This document shows, piece by piece, positions 34,483-42,561 of a stretch of 64,000 nucleotides of DNA. Source of the stretch: Methylobacterium dankookense (GTDB lineage: Bacteria > Pseudomonadota > Alphaproteobacteria > Rhizobiales > Beijerinckiaceae); the NCBI RefSeq assembly GCF_902141855.1, contig NZ_CABFVH010000009.1, positions 62,001-126,000 on the forward strand. The letters are read 5' to 3'. The stretch's first letter is position 1. Each line of letters starts with the position of its first letter. The notes beneath the pieces are model-generated. The model had not been told where the DNA came from. It saw only the letters and a list, made by a program, of their open reading frames with translations, and made no database searches. The position numbers and the translations under genes are program-made.

Positions 34483-35247
34483 TCAGGGCTTCGGCGCGGC
34501 GTTGGCCGACGGCGCGCCGGGAGCCGCGCCCTTCTCGGCCTCGAGCTTCTTGCGCATGTCCTCGGAGCGCTTCTCCAGCTCGGACTGGAGCTTCTTCTGC
34601 TGCTCCTCCAGCACCTTCGGGTCCATGGCCGGGCCGTCGAAGGCCTTGCCGAAGCCGGCCAGCGGCACCGCGAAGGTGACCTCGCGCTGGGTCTGGTTCT
34701 GCACCGAGACGCTCAGCGTGGTGCCCTTCTTCATCGCCGCGATCACGCCCGCATCGACGCCGCCGGCCTCGGCGAAGCAGCCGTTCGGGAAGCAGACCGC
34801 GAACTTGCCCGGGGTGCCCTGCTGGCCGTCCACGTTGAAGCGGATGCCCGGCTGCAGCAGCAGGCCGAGCGGCAGCAGGTAGCGCACCACGCGCACCTCC
34901 TGCTTCTGGGCGGCGTTCTTCATCTCGTAGACGGCGACCGCGAGGACCGGCTGGCCCTGGTCGGAGACGAAGTCGCGGGTGGTGTAGCAGATGTCGGTGC
35001 CCGAGCCCTGATCCTTGCCGCAGACCTTGGTCCACTCGGCCTGGTTCGGCTCCGACTTCACGGTGATGATCTGCGGGCCGGTCTGCTGTTGCGCCGTCTG
35101 GTTGGTCGGCGCGGGAGCGGTCGGAGCCGGCGCGGCCGGGGCGGGCGCCGCCGGCTTCTTGGGCTGGGCGGAGGCCGGCCCGGCGAGGCCCGCGAGCGCG
35201 AGGAAGGCGGCAGCGCTCAGGAGCGCAGGGCTTTTGGCGAAGGACAT
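34483..35247 (-). CDS. Invasion-associated locus B (IalB) family protein
   Basis: The 254-residue exported protein has a signal peptide (KSPALLSAAAFLALAGLAGP, cleaved after ASA). A Pro/Ala linker and the IalB domain follow: AEWTKVCGKDQGSGTDICYT, RYLLPLGLLLQPGIRFNVDG, GKFAVCFPNGCFAEAG and LSVSVQNQTQREVTFAVPLA. Four conserved Cys residues probably form disulfides. The C-terminus is a charged helix (EEQQKKLQSELEKRSEDMRK), possibly a coiled coil. In pathogens the family was linked to red-cell invasion, but in free-living Rhizobiales it is a general periplasmic protein. No clear Shine-Dalgarno site supports ATG 35247. Confidence 0.87.
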   Translation of the reverse strand: MSFAKSPALLSAAAFLALAGLAGPASAQPKKPAAPAPAAPAPTAPAPTNQTAQQQTGPQIITVKSEPNQAEWTKVCGKDQGSGTDICYTTRDFVSDQGQPVLAVAVYEMKNAAQKQEVRVVRYLLPLGLLLQPGIRFNVDGQQGTPGKFAVCFPNGCFAEAGGVDAGVIAAMKKGTTLSVSVQNQTQREVTFAVPLAGFGKAFDGPAMDPKVLEEQQKKLQSELEKRSEDMRKKLEAEKGAAPGAPSANAAPKP

Positions 35248-35595
35248 CGGCTTCAGACCCCTCTGGGTTACCCTTGGTGCTTCTCGGTTCGTCGGGATGA
35301 CGAGGAACATGACGCGGTGCCTGGCGGGCGGCACCGACCCGGGCGCTCCCCCATAAGGGCGCGACGCCGGATTGGCGAGCCTCGGCCGGCGGCGCCGCAT
35401 GGAAGGCGCCGGCCCCGGGGAGGCTCTTCGATTCCCGGCAGGCGACCGGGCGGCCTGCTTTCCCGGCGAATGAGGCGAAGACATGACACCGCTGCCGTGC
35501 GGGACAGGCCGCGCAGGGCCCCGTTAGCCCGACCTTAACCATGCCGGCCCATCGATGGGGCTCGAAAGCGGGTCCGCCGCGGCAGGGGGCTAGAG
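35248..35595. other. Intergenic region between divergent genes
   Basis: About 350 bp separate the IalB-like gene and the adenylating-enzyme-like gene. Both promoters should be here. The only candidate site is TTAG-N7-TTAAC at 35524-35539, one mismatch from the CtrA pattern TTAA-N7-TTAAC. No repeat copy or RNA gene is visible. Confidence 0.4.
35524..35539. promoter_or_regulatory. Possible CtrA-like site
   Basis: TTAGCCCGACCTTAAC matches TTAA-N7-TTAAC except for one base. It lies about 57 bp before the GTG at 35596. With a single copy and one mismatch, it is only a suggestion. Confidence 0.25.
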
Positions 35596-36948
35596 GTGCA
35601 GGCGCTCGCCAGAGATCTCGCCGAGGACATGGGTGGGACCGCCCCACTGCCGGCGCGGCGCCCGGTGATCGCCCCCGTCCCCGACGCGGCGCCCCCGAGC
35701 CTCGGCCTGCCGACCCGCCGCACCGGCCTCAACGCGCTGCTCGCCGCCACGGCCGCGCGCCATCCCGGCCGGCCCGCGCTGATCGACCGCGGCGACAAGC
35801 CCGGCTGGTGCGGGCGCCCGGCCATGACCTGGAGCTACGGCGCGGCGGCCGAGATCGTCGCCCGCCTCGCCCGCGGCATCCGTCGCTGGCGCCTGCCCCC
35901 CGGCAGCCGCGTCGGCCTGTGGTTTCCCGGCGGCAGCGAGGGGCTCGTCGCCCATCTCGCGGTGGAGGCGGCCGGCCACGTGCCCTGCCCGATGCCCGCG
36001 GCCTGGGACGAGGCGCAGCTCCTGGCCGCCGTCGAGGCCGCCGGGATCGGCGCGGTGCTGACGCAAGGCCGCCTCGGCGCGCGCCGCCCAGCCGAGACCC
36101 TGTGCCGGGTCGCCCTGCAGGTCTTCTCCCTGCGCTACCTCGCCGCCTTCGGGCCGGACGTGCCGGACGGGGTGATCAACCTCGACGCCCTGGCGCTGGA
36201 GCGCGGCGGCACGGATACGGGCGTGGCCGGGGAGGGCGGCGGCGGCCTGATCAGCTTCGCCGGCCGCGACCCCGCCCGCCCCGTGCACCGGCCGGGCGAC
36301 GCCCTGCTCGCGGCGGTGGCCGCCCATCTCGTCGCCGCCCGGATCGGCCCGGGCGAGCGCCTGCTGACCCTGTTGCCGCCGGACGACCTGCGCGGCCTCG
36401 TCACCGGGCTCGGCGCCGCCCTGGTCTCCGGGGCGAGCCTGGAGATGCTGCCGGTCTTCGACGATGCCGCGCTGGACGCGGCCCTGGCGGACCCGTCCGG
36501 ACGCCCGCTCCACCTCGTCGCCCCGGCCTTCCTCGAAGGCGCGCTCCGCGACCGGATCCGGGAGCGCTTCCCCGAGGGGCCCGCTCTGGTCCTCGCCCAC
36601 CGGGCGCCCGCCAGGCTGACCGGGCGCCGCCTGACCCCCGGGGAGGGGGCGGCGCGCACCGTCGACGCCCTGGCCCTCGACGAGGACGCCGTGGTCTCGC
36701 GCGCCCGCGGCGCGGACGACATCGCCCTGGCGCTCGCCGACCCCGAGGCGGCCCGCTTCCCCGCCGGCCTGATCGAGCTGTGCCGGGACGGGGAGGGGGG
36801 ACTCGGCCTGCGCGGCCAGGCCTGCCGCGCAGCGCCCCTCGGCACCGGCCTCCCGGAGCCGGGTGCGTGGCGCGCCGCCCCCTATCGCGCCGCCCTGTTC
36901 GCCGGCACCGCCACGGCCCTGATCGCGCAGGGCGGCGCGAAATCCTGA
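35596..36948 (+). CDS. Degenerate AMP-binding-like protein
   Basis: The 450-residue protein resembles the N-terminal domain of acyl-CoA/AMP ligases: LNALLAATAARHPGRPALID, TWSYGAAAEIVARLARGIRR, GSRVGLWFPGGSEGLVAHLA and AGHVPCPMPAAWDEAQLLAA. At the position of the ATP-binding P-loop (T-S/T-G-T-T-G-x-P-K) it reads ISFAGRDPARP. There is no recognisable A8 hinge or C-terminal subdomain with the catalytic Lys. It is therefore unlikely to adenylate substrates. It may be a scaffold or a decaying gene, although the frame is intact over 1.35 kb. GTG is the first good start, with an upstream AGAG. No operon partner is present. Confidence 0.65.
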   Translation: MQALARDLAEDMGGTAPLPARRPVIAPVPDAAPPSLGLPTRRTGLNALLAATAARHPGRPALIDRGDKPGWCGRPAMTWSYGAAAEIVARLARGIRRWRLPPGSRVGLWFPGGSEGLVAHLAVEAAGHVPCPMPAAWDEAQLLAAVEAAGIGAVLTQGRLGARRPAETLCRVALQVFSLRYLAAFGPDVPDGVINLDALALERGGTDTGVAGEGGGGLISFAGRDPARPVHRPGDALLAAVAAHLVAARIGPGERLLTLLPPDDLRGLVTGLGAALVSGASLEMLPVFDDAALDAALADPSGRPLHLVAPAFLEGALRDRIRERFPEGPALVLAHRAPARLTGRRLTPGEGAARTVDALALDEDAVVSRARGADDIALALADPEAARFPAGLIELCRDGEGGLGLRGQACRAAPLGTGLPEPGAWRAAPYRAALFAGTATALIAQGGAKS

Positions 36949-37231
36949 CGCCCGCCGGCAGATCCTGACAGGCGGCCGGAGGCCTCACGCAGGGGCGCCC
37001 TGCCCCGCCACGGCAAGCTCGACAAAAGCTTAACCTTGGCAAGGGTTTGATCGCCGCTTCTCAAGCATTCGGCGAGCATGCGGCACCGCATCGACGGGCG
37101 GTTCATCTGCCGCTCAGGCGGCGGATCTATCTTCGCATCTGCAACCGTGCCGGCGAACCAATTCGGGATTCGGCAGGTTATGTGCTCGGGCCTCTTCCCA
37201 GGAGGCGCTCGATGGGATACCGCTTAAGCTT
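36949..37231. other. Intergenic region
   Basis: About 280 bp between two rightward genes. It contains an AT-richer patch around 37020-37050 (GACAAAAGCTTAACCTTGGC), which may be promoter sequence. An AGGAGG at 37199 precedes an ATG at 37212 that opens a short frame ending at 37331, judged non-coding. Nothing else was identified. Confidence 0.4.
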
Positions 37232-37576
37232 ATGGGTGCGCTGCAACAAGTGCTCGTCGTCGATGATGGTGTCCGCGCCGTCGACCACTCGCTGGCTGGA
37301 GAGCTGGCAGAGCTGGGCTATGCGAGCGTGACCGCCTCCCTCGAAGCGGCCGACGACGTCCTTGCCGTGATCGCCCGGCCCGCCGCGGTGCTGTTCCAGA
37401 GCTCCGACCGGCGCGACCCCACCTATCGGCGGCTGGCCGCGCAGCTGCGCATGCAGATGCGCGACCGGGGCATCCCGATCATCGACATCGAGGCGAGCCG
37501 CAGCCGCCGCTCCGGCGGTCCGGTCGACCTCCAGACCCGCATCGGCGCCTACGTCCTCCAGGAACCGGAACGCTAG
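37232..37576 (+). CDS. Degenerate receiver-like protein
   Basis: The 114-residue product begins QQVLVVDDGVRAVDHSLAGE and resembles a response-regulator receiver, with a VVDD acidic pair on strand one. At the phospho-acceptor strand it reads AAVLFQSSDRRDP, with Gln instead of Asp. The usual Lys near the end is also absent. It may be a phosphorylation-independent adaptor. The ATG at 37232 has no good ribosome-binding site, so the start is uncertain. Its last codons, including the TAG at 37574-37576, fall inside a family A repeat. Confidence 0.55.
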   Translation: MGALQQVLVVDDGVRAVDHSLAGELAELGYASVTASLEAADDVLAVIARPAAVLFQSSDRRDPTYRRLAAQLRMQMRDRGIPIIDIEASRSRRSGGPVDLQTRIGAYVLQEPER

Positions 37577-37676
37577 AGCGCTCTCCGCCGAAGTGGACAC
37601 CGGTTCGGCGAAAAAGAGCGCGTCAAAACGAGGACTGAGAGCCGTTCTCGATTGCAACGCGATCGGGAACGGCTCT
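37573..37676. repeat. Bipartite palindromic repeat, family A copy 3 (inverted)
   Basis: CTAGAGCGCTCTCCGCCGA at the left and GATCGGGAACGGCTCT at the right show the element in the opposite orientation to copy 1. The first bases provide the TAG stop codon of the receiver-like gene. Confidence 0.85.
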
Positions 37677-37680
37677 CAGT

Positions 37681-37792
37681 CCCGGGATTCCAAAGGGATC
37701 ATCCCTTTGGCGGGATCTTCGGGCGGAGCCCCGAGGTCTTCCAGGGCTCCGCCCTGGACCCGCGAGAGGGGTGACCCCTCCCGACACCCATT
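37681..37792. repeat. Palindromic repeat, family C copy 3
   Basis: TTCCAAAGGGATCATCCC starts the element, with CCAGGGCTCCGCCCTGG in the middle. It follows family A copy 3 directly, so the two form a composite block of about 220 bp between convergent genes. It ends at the stop codon of the UbiH-like gene. Confidence 0.85.
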
Positions 37793-39013
37793 TTACCGCA
37801 TCAGCTCCGGCGCGTTCAGGCGCGGCAGCACGCCCTCGCGCATCACGGCCCGCCGCAGCGGCCCGAGGGCGGAGAGGGCGACGAGGCCGAGGCCGCGCAG
37901 CGCGTCCACCGGCAGGTGGTGGCTGAGGAGCGCGCGGTTCAGCCCATCCACCGCCAGCGTGCGCAGGGTGGCGTCCCGCCGCCGCGCCCGGGCGAAGCCC
38001 GCAAGCGCCGCGCGCGAGCCCGGGTCGCGCCCGTCGCGGGCGGCGGCCACCACGGCATCGCGCAGGGCAGCCGCGTCGCGCAGACCGAGATTGAGACCCT
38101 GCGCGCCGATCGGCGGGAAGACGTGGGCGGCCTCGCCGACGAGGGCGAGGCGGTGGGCCACGGGGGTGGCCACCGAGAGCCCGCGCATCGGCACGAGGCC
38201 GCGCGGCCCGTCGATCCGCATGGCACCCAGCATGTGCCGCGCCCGGGTCTCGACCGCGGCGGCGAGATCCGCGTCGGACAGGGCCGAGAGGCGCTCGGCC
38301 CGGGCGCGGTCCGCCACCCAGACCAGGCTGGAGCGGCGCCCGCCGGGCAGCGGCACCAGGGTGAAGGGCCCCTCGCGGGTGTGGAACTCGGTGGAGACGT
38401 CCCCGTGCGGGCGCTCATGCGCCAGGATCGTGGTGAGCGCGGCCTGCGGGTAGGACCAGCTGCGCGTCGGCGTGCCGCTCTGCGCCCGCAGCTGCGAGCG
38501 GGCCCCGTCCGCCGCCACCGCGAGGCGGGCCTCGATCGGGCCGCCCGCCTCCGTCTCGATGCGGGCGGCGGCTTCGCCCGCCGTGAAGCCCGCGGCGTCG
38601 CGCTCCACCAGCGTCAGGTTCGGCGTCGCCCGGGCCCGGGCGCGCAGGGCCTCGACCAGGGCGGCGTTCTCCACGTTCCAGCCGAAGGCGGAGAGGCCGA
38701 TCTCGCCCGCGTGGAAGCGCACCGGGGGCGGCCGGAACAGGCTGCCGGTATCGTCCACGATCTGCAGCACGGCGAGGGGCGCCGCCTTGTCCGCGAGGTC
38801 GCCCCAGGCCCCGAGCGCGTCGAGGAAGCGCACCGATCCGTCGAGCAGCGCCACGGTGCGCCCGTCCGCCACCGGCGCGTGCCGGCCGACGAGGGCGGTC
38901 GGGATGCCCGCCCGCGCCAGCGCCAGCGCCGCGGCGAGCCCGGCGGCCCCCGCGCCGACGACGGCGGCCTCGAAGCGGGGCAGGGCGGAGGCGGGCTGCG
39001 CGGTCTCGGGCAT
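37793..39013 (-). CDS. UbiH/UbiF-family FAD-dependent hydroxylase
   Basis: The 406-residue flavoprotein monooxygenase has three FAD motifs: the N-terminal dinucleotide site AAVVGAGAAGLAAALALARA, the middle motif LAVAADGARSQLRAQSG (DG), and the C-terminal LALVGEAAHVFPPIGAQGLN (GD-like, here GE) with LGLRDAAALRDAV. These features and the length fit ring hydroxylases of ubiquinone biosynthesis. Which ring position it acts on cannot be told. GE in place of the usual GD in motif three is a small deviation. ATG 39013 is chosen because the upstream in-frame extension is made of a short tandem repeat. Confidence 0.85.
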   Translation of the reverse strand: MPETAQPASALPRFEAAVVGAGAAGLAAALALARAGIPTALVGRHAPVADGRTVALLDGSVRFLDALGAWGDLADKAAPLAVLQIVDDTGSLFRPPPVRFHAGEIGLSAFGWNVENAALVEALRARARATPNLTLVERDAAGFTAGEAAARIETEAGGPIEARLAVAADGARSQLRAQSGTPTRSWSYPQAALTTILAHERPHGDVSTEFHTREGPFTLVPLPGGRRSSLVWVADRARAERLSALSDADLAAAVETRARHMLGAMRIDGPRGLVPMRGLSVATPVAHRLALVGEAAHVFPPIGAQGLNLGLRDAAALRDAVVAAARDGRDPGSRAALAGFARARRRDATLRTLAVDGLNRALLSHHLPVDALRGLGLVALSALGPLRRAVMREGVLPRLNAPELMR

Positions 39014-39096
39014 CGGGGACTCGGGGGTGATCGGAGCGGAGAGATCGCGGGATGACTCCGACAGGGCCAAGTGGCCCGGTCGGGCCGCGAAGGCAA

Positions 39097-39144
39097 TGCG
39101 TCCAATGGAGCGTCCAATGGAGCGTCCGATGCGGCATCCGATCC
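39097..39144. repeat. Short 12-bp tandem repeat
   Basis: The unit TCCAATGGAGCG is present twice exactly and about twice more in degenerate form, upstream of the UbiH-like gene. It could vary in copy number by slippage. It lies in the spacer before the PhnA-like gene. Confidence 0.55.
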
Positions 39145-39238
39145 GCACCCGCTCCGGAGCCATGCCCGCAGCGCGCTTGTCGGCCGCCGGCCGGACCCGC
39201 TACGGGCCTCGGGGACGATGGACCACAAGGGGGCGGGG

Positions 39239-39553
39239 ATGACCGGCGCAGACGACACCGCGGATGACAGCTACGTCTACGACGAGGCGCTGGGCGAGTG
39301 GCGCCCCGCCGGGGCGGCCGCCGCGCCCGAGGCCGGCCGGGCGCCGGTCCGCGACGCGGCGGGCAACATCCTCGCCGACGGCGACGCCGTCACCCTGATC
39401 AAGGACCTGAAGGTCAAGGGCACGAGCCAGACCCTGAAGCAGGGCACCGTGATCCGGTCGATCCGGCTGACCGACGATCCGGAGGAGATCGACTGCCGCC
39501 ACGACACCATCAAGGGCCTCGTCCTGCGCACCGAGTTCGTGCGCAAGCGCTGA
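39239..39553 (+). CDS. PhnA/YjdM-like protein
   Basis: The 104-residue protein has the PhnA C-terminal SH3-like domain: VRDAAGNILADGDAVTLIKD, LKVKGTSQTLKQGTVIRSIR and DTIKGLVLRTEFVRKR. The zinc-ribbon present in longer PhnA proteins is absent; the N-terminus (DDSYVYDEALGEWRPAG) is unrelated. Despite its name the family's role in phosphonate use is doubtful. GGGGGCGGGG precedes the ATG at 39239; an ATG at 39218 is also possible. Confidence 0.85.
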   Translation: MTGADDTADDSYVYDEALGEWRPAGAAAAPEAGRAPVRDAAGNILADGDAVTLIKDLKVKGTSQTLKQGTVIRSIRLTDDPEEIDCRHDTIKGLVLRTEFVRKR

Positions 39554-39609
39554 TCTTCAGCGGCTCCGGTGCCGGCAACAGGCGCGAGCCGGGCAATCCC
39601 GTCCGCGAC

Positions 39610-39722
39610 CTCATCCTGAGGCGCGAGGCGACAGCCGAGCCTCGAAGAGCCCTCCAGAGATCTCGGCGCGCTCTGGAGGCCTCCTTCGAGGCCTGCGCTT
39701 CGCTGGGACGCCTCAGGATGAG
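39610..39722. repeat. Nested palindromic element, family F
   Basis: The 14-bp terminal inverted repeats are CTCATCCTGAGGCG and CGCCTCAGGATGAG. Inner arms CTCGAAGAG with CCTTCGAG and CCTCCAGAG with CTCTGGAGG give a long cruciform-capable structure of 113 bp. Only one copy lies in this window. Confidence 0.75.
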
Positions 39723-39754
39723 GGGGATGGGTGGGACGAGGCGGGTCTCCCCAC

Positions 39755-39777
39755 TTGACAATGTTCCTGTTTTGTGC
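39755..39777 (+). promoter_or_regulatory. LexA-like box overlapping a possible -35 hexamer
   Basis: TTGACA is followed two bases later by GTTC-CTGTTTT-GTGC, one base away from the alphaproteobacterial LexA pattern GTTC-N7-GTTC. No recognisable gene lies downstream, so this may be a relic or belong to a short or non-coding transcript. Confidence 0.35.
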
Positions 39778-40579
39778 TCATGTGCCCGCACCTGCCGCCC
39801 GGCACCGAACGGTGTCTCACGGGGGCCTGCACCGGGGACCGACCGGAGCGGGCGCGGACGGCGGGGCGGTGCCCGCGTCGCCAGCCTCGGATCCGGCCGG
39901 CGCCCCGGGCGGCGTGCCGACGCAAGGTCGGCTCGGACAGGGGCGCGCGGCGGGCTGAGGAAATGCTCCCGCCCCGACCCCGGCCTGGGCGACCGCCAGA
40001 GTCTCGCCGGCCCGACCCACTACGAGGCGGGCCTCGCGCCGAACGGGCGTATGTCAGCGTGCACGGGGCTCAGTCCTGATCCAGGACCCGGACCCGGCCA
40101 GCGGCAGTCAGCGAGGTCGGATCACGCCGGGACAGACACCGCGACGACAAGACGGATGGGACACCGAGCGATCGGCCCTCATCCGCGGGACGCCGGGGAG
40201 CCGGCTTTGCAACGTTGCGTTCAGGGCTCCGCGGCGTCCCGCGTCACCCCGACCGCGCCAGCCATGCCCCCGGCGGACAATCCGCGCGGGGCCGAAAGCA
40301 CGTGCGCGTCTCCCTCCCCCCTCTGCGGGGGGGTGGCCCGCGAAGCGGATCGGGAAAGGGGAACCCGGCTTCCGGAGAGGAACGCGAACCACGACGCGCC
40401 CCCTCTCCCGAACGGGAGAGGGGACCCACGCCCTGTCCGGCGACCGGGTGCGCGTCTCAGGCGGGCCGGCGCCTTGCAGATCCCGCCGCCTGACGCCGCC
40501 CGTCCCGCCCCGGCCATTGCCCCCTGCGCGCCATCGGCTATGTCGGGCGCGAGGGGAAACGTCAGTCGAGGACGAGACC

Positions 40580-41554
40580 ATGCCCAAGGCGATCCGGGTT
40601 CACGAATACGGCGGCCCCGAGGTGATGGCCTACGAGGATGTCGAGCGGCGCGAGCCCGGTCCCGGCCAGATCCGCGTGACGCTCACCGCCATCGGCGTGA
40701 ACTTCATCGACATCTACTTCCGCTCCGGCGCCTACAAGGCGGCCCAGCTCCCCTTCACCCCCGGCAAGGAGGGCGCCGGCATCGTCGATGCGGTGGGCGA
40801 GGGCGTGACCGGATTCAAGGTCGGCGACCGCGTCGCGACCGCCTCGGCCGAGGGCAGCTATGCCGAGGAGATGGTGGTGCCGGCCGCGGGCTGCGTGCAG
40901 ATCCCGGAGGGCGTCGACGACGCCACCGCCGCCGCGATGATGCTCAAGGGCCTCACCGCCGAGTACCTGCTCCACCGCACCTACACGGTGAAGCCCGGCG
41001 ACACGATCCTCTTCCACGCGGCTGCCGGCGGCGTCGGCCTCATCGCCTGCCAATGGGCCAAGCATCTCGGCGCCACGGTGATCGGCACCGCAGGCTCCAA
41101 GGAGAAGGCGGATCTCGCGCGCCAGCACGGCTGCGACCACGTCATCCTCTACCGCGAGGAGGACGTGGCCAAGCGCGTCCGCGAGATCACCGGCGGCAAG
41201 GGCGTGCCGGTGGTCTATGACGGCGTCGGCCAGGCGACCCTGATGGGCTCCCTCGACAGCCTCGCGCCGCTCGGCCTGCTCGCCAGCTTCGGCTCGTCCT
41301 CGGGCCCGATCCAGGGGCTCGACCTCGGCCTGCTCGCCCCGCGCGGCTCGCTCTACGTCACCCGCCCGACCCTGTTCACCTTCGCCAGCCAGCGCCCGGT
41401 CCTGGAGGAGATGGCGAAGAACCTGTTCTCGGTGGTGGCGAGCGGCGCGGTGAAGATCCCGGTCCACGCGAAGCGCAAGCTGTCCGAGGCGCAGGCCGTG
41501 CACAGGGACCTGGCCGGGCGCGAGACCACCGGCTCCACCGTGATGCTGCCGTGA
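40580..41554 (+). CDS. NADPH:quinone oxidoreductase (zeta-crystallin type)
   Basis: The 324-residue MDR-superfamily enzyme lacks the zinc-binding Cys/His set, as is typical for quinone reductases. Features are AIRVHEYGGPEVMAYEDVER, VNFIDIYFRSGAYKAAQLPF, PGKEGAGIVDAVGEGVTGFK, and the NADPH site HAAAGGVGLIACQWAKHLGA. It reduces quinones in single-electron steps and may protect against redox-cycling compounds. CGAGGACG precedes the ATG. It follows the gene-poor kilobase and probably starts its own transcript. Confidence 0.92.
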   Translation: MPKAIRVHEYGGPEVMAYEDVERREPGPGQIRVTLTAIGVNFIDIYFRSGAYKAAQLPFTPGKEGAGIVDAVGEGVTGFKVGDRVATASAEGSYAEEMVVPAAGCVQIPEGVDDATAAAMMLKGLTAEYLLHRTYTVKPGDTILFHAAAGGVGLIACQWAKHLGATVIGTAGSKEKADLARQHGCDHVILYREEDVAKRVREITGGKGVPVVYDGVGQATLMGSLDSLAPLGLLASFGSSSGPIQGLDLGLLAPRGSLYVTRPTLFTFASQRPVLEEMAKNLFSVVASGAVKIPVHAKRKLSEAQAVHRDLAGRETTGSTVMLP

Positions 41555-41656
41555 TCCTAAGATCGGGGGATCCCAGGATACTGGGATCACGGGATCCGGG
41601 CTCCGCCCGGGCCCGCCGAAGGACACGTCCTTCGGAATCCTGGATTTTGGGATCCT
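41555..41656. repeat. Palindromic block related to family C
   Basis: The segment contains GGATCCCAGGATACTGGGATC, CGGGCTCCGCCCG and CCGAAGGACACGTCCTTCGG. It has the same architecture as family C (three hairpins, GGGATCC ends) with a diverged first hairpin. It begins at the quinone reductase stop. Confidence 0.6.
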
Positions 41657-41660
41657 GCCG

Positions 41661-42308
41661 GTGAGGATCGTCGAGACTGACGTCCTCCTCGTGGTGGACG
41701 TGCAGGTGGACTTCCTGCCGGGCGGCGCCCTGCCCGTGCCCGACGGCGACGCCGTCGTCGGGCCGGTGAACGCCCTGCTCGCAACGTTCCCGCACGCGGT
41801 GCTGACCCAGGACTGGCACCCGGCCGGCCACGCCTCCTTCCACACGAGCCATCCCGGCGGTGAGCCCTTCGGGACGGTGGCGATGCCCTACGGCCCGCAG
41901 GTGCTCTGGCCGGAGCATTGCGTGCAGGGCACGCCCGGCGTCGCCTTCGCGCCGGGCCTCGACGTCGCCCGCGCCGAGCTCGTGATCCGGAAGGGCTACA
42001 CCCACGCGGTCGACAGCTACTCGGCCTTCCTCGAGGCCGACCGCACCACCCGCACCGGGCTCGCCGGCTACCTGCGCGAGCGCGGCTTCACCCGGGTGGT
42101 GCTCTGCGGCCTCGCCACGGATTTCTGCGTCGCCTGGAGCGCCCTCGACGCCCGCGCGGCCGGCTTCGAGACCGTCGTGGTGGAGGACGCCGTGCGCGGC
42201 ATCGACCGCGACGGCTCGGTCGCCGCCTGGGCCCGGATGGCGGCCGCCGGTGTCGGACGGGTGCGCCTTGCGGAGATCATGGCGGGGCGAACGGCCGCAG
42301 CGCCGTGA
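41661..42308 (+). CDS. pncA: Nicotinamidase
   Basis: The 215-residue isochorismatase-fold enzyme converts nicotinamide to nicotinate in NAD salvage. The catalytic triad is visible: Asp in LLVVDVQVDFLPGGAL, Lys in LVIRKGYTHAVDSYS, and Cys in LATDFCVAWSALDAR. The metal site DWHPAGHASF fits nicotinamidase rather than other isochorismatase-like hydrolases. GTG at 41661 is the only reasonable start, placed just after the palindromic block. The product is cytoplasmic. Confidence 0.93.
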   Translation: MRIVETDVLLVVDVQVDFLPGGALPVPDGDAVVGPVNALLATFPHAVLTQDWHPAGHASFHTSHPGGEPFGTVAMPYGPQVLWPEHCVQGTPGVAFAPGLDVARAELVIRKGYTHAVDSYSAFLEADRTTRTGLAGYLRERGFTRVVLCGLATDFCVAWSALDARAAGFETVVVEDAVRGIDRDGSVAAWARMAAAGVGRVRLAEIMAGRTAAAP

Positions 42309-42357
42309 CCTCTCCGCCCGCGCACCGTTGACCTTCGGCAACCGACACGGAGGCCGC

Positions 42358-42558
42358 ATGTCGACGAAGCACGCCAAGACGCAGGAGCCGAGCGACGCCG
42401 ACCTCCGGGGCAATCCCGGAATCGGCACCGCGAAGGGCATGACGGGCCGCGACCCCAAAGACCTGGAAGCGGATTCGACCTTCGAGGGCGACGTCGAGAA
42501 CGAGACCACGCCGGAGGGTGGGGTCGACCCGGACCACCGCCCGCGCAAGAACGCCTGA
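42358..42558 (+). CDS. Small acidic hypothetical protein (66 aa)
   Basis: A hydrophilic 66-residue protein, MSTKHAKTQEPSDADLRGNP followed by GIGTAKGMTGRDPKDLEADS, with no helix-forming hydrophobic core. It is probably disordered. CGGAGGCCGC precedes the ATG, and composition differs from antisense shadow frames. The family is not recognised. It converges on the HEPN gene three bases away. Confidence 0.6.
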   Translation: MSTKHAKTQEPSDADLRGNPGIGTAKGMTGRDPKDLEADSTFEGDVENETTPEGGVDPDHRPRKNA

Positions 42559-42561
42559 GCC

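Larger units (their letters stand above)
39554..40579. other. Gene-poor, repeat-rich kilobase
   Basis: No convincing protein gene was found in 1.03 kb. The open frames are short, Arg/Pro-rich and lack ribosome-binding sites. Features seen are a nested palindromic element at 39610-39722, a LexA-like sequence with a TTGACA hexamer at 39755-39777, and a REP-like hairpin related to family E around 40402-40428. It could be the remains of a lost gene or hold an unrecognised RNA. Confidence 0.5.

Noticed and set aside
37212..37331. Short frame starting after an AGGAGG
   Set aside because: The Shine-Dalgarno sequence is good, but the 39-residue translation (Trp/Ser/Cys-rich) overlaps the receiver-like gene in another frame and looks non-coding. 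It may instead mark an error in the assigned start of that gene.
39774..40079. 101-codon frame downstream of the LexA-like box
   Set aside because: The translation is Arg/Pro-rich without helices or motifs; I could not match it to an SOS gene such as imuA.
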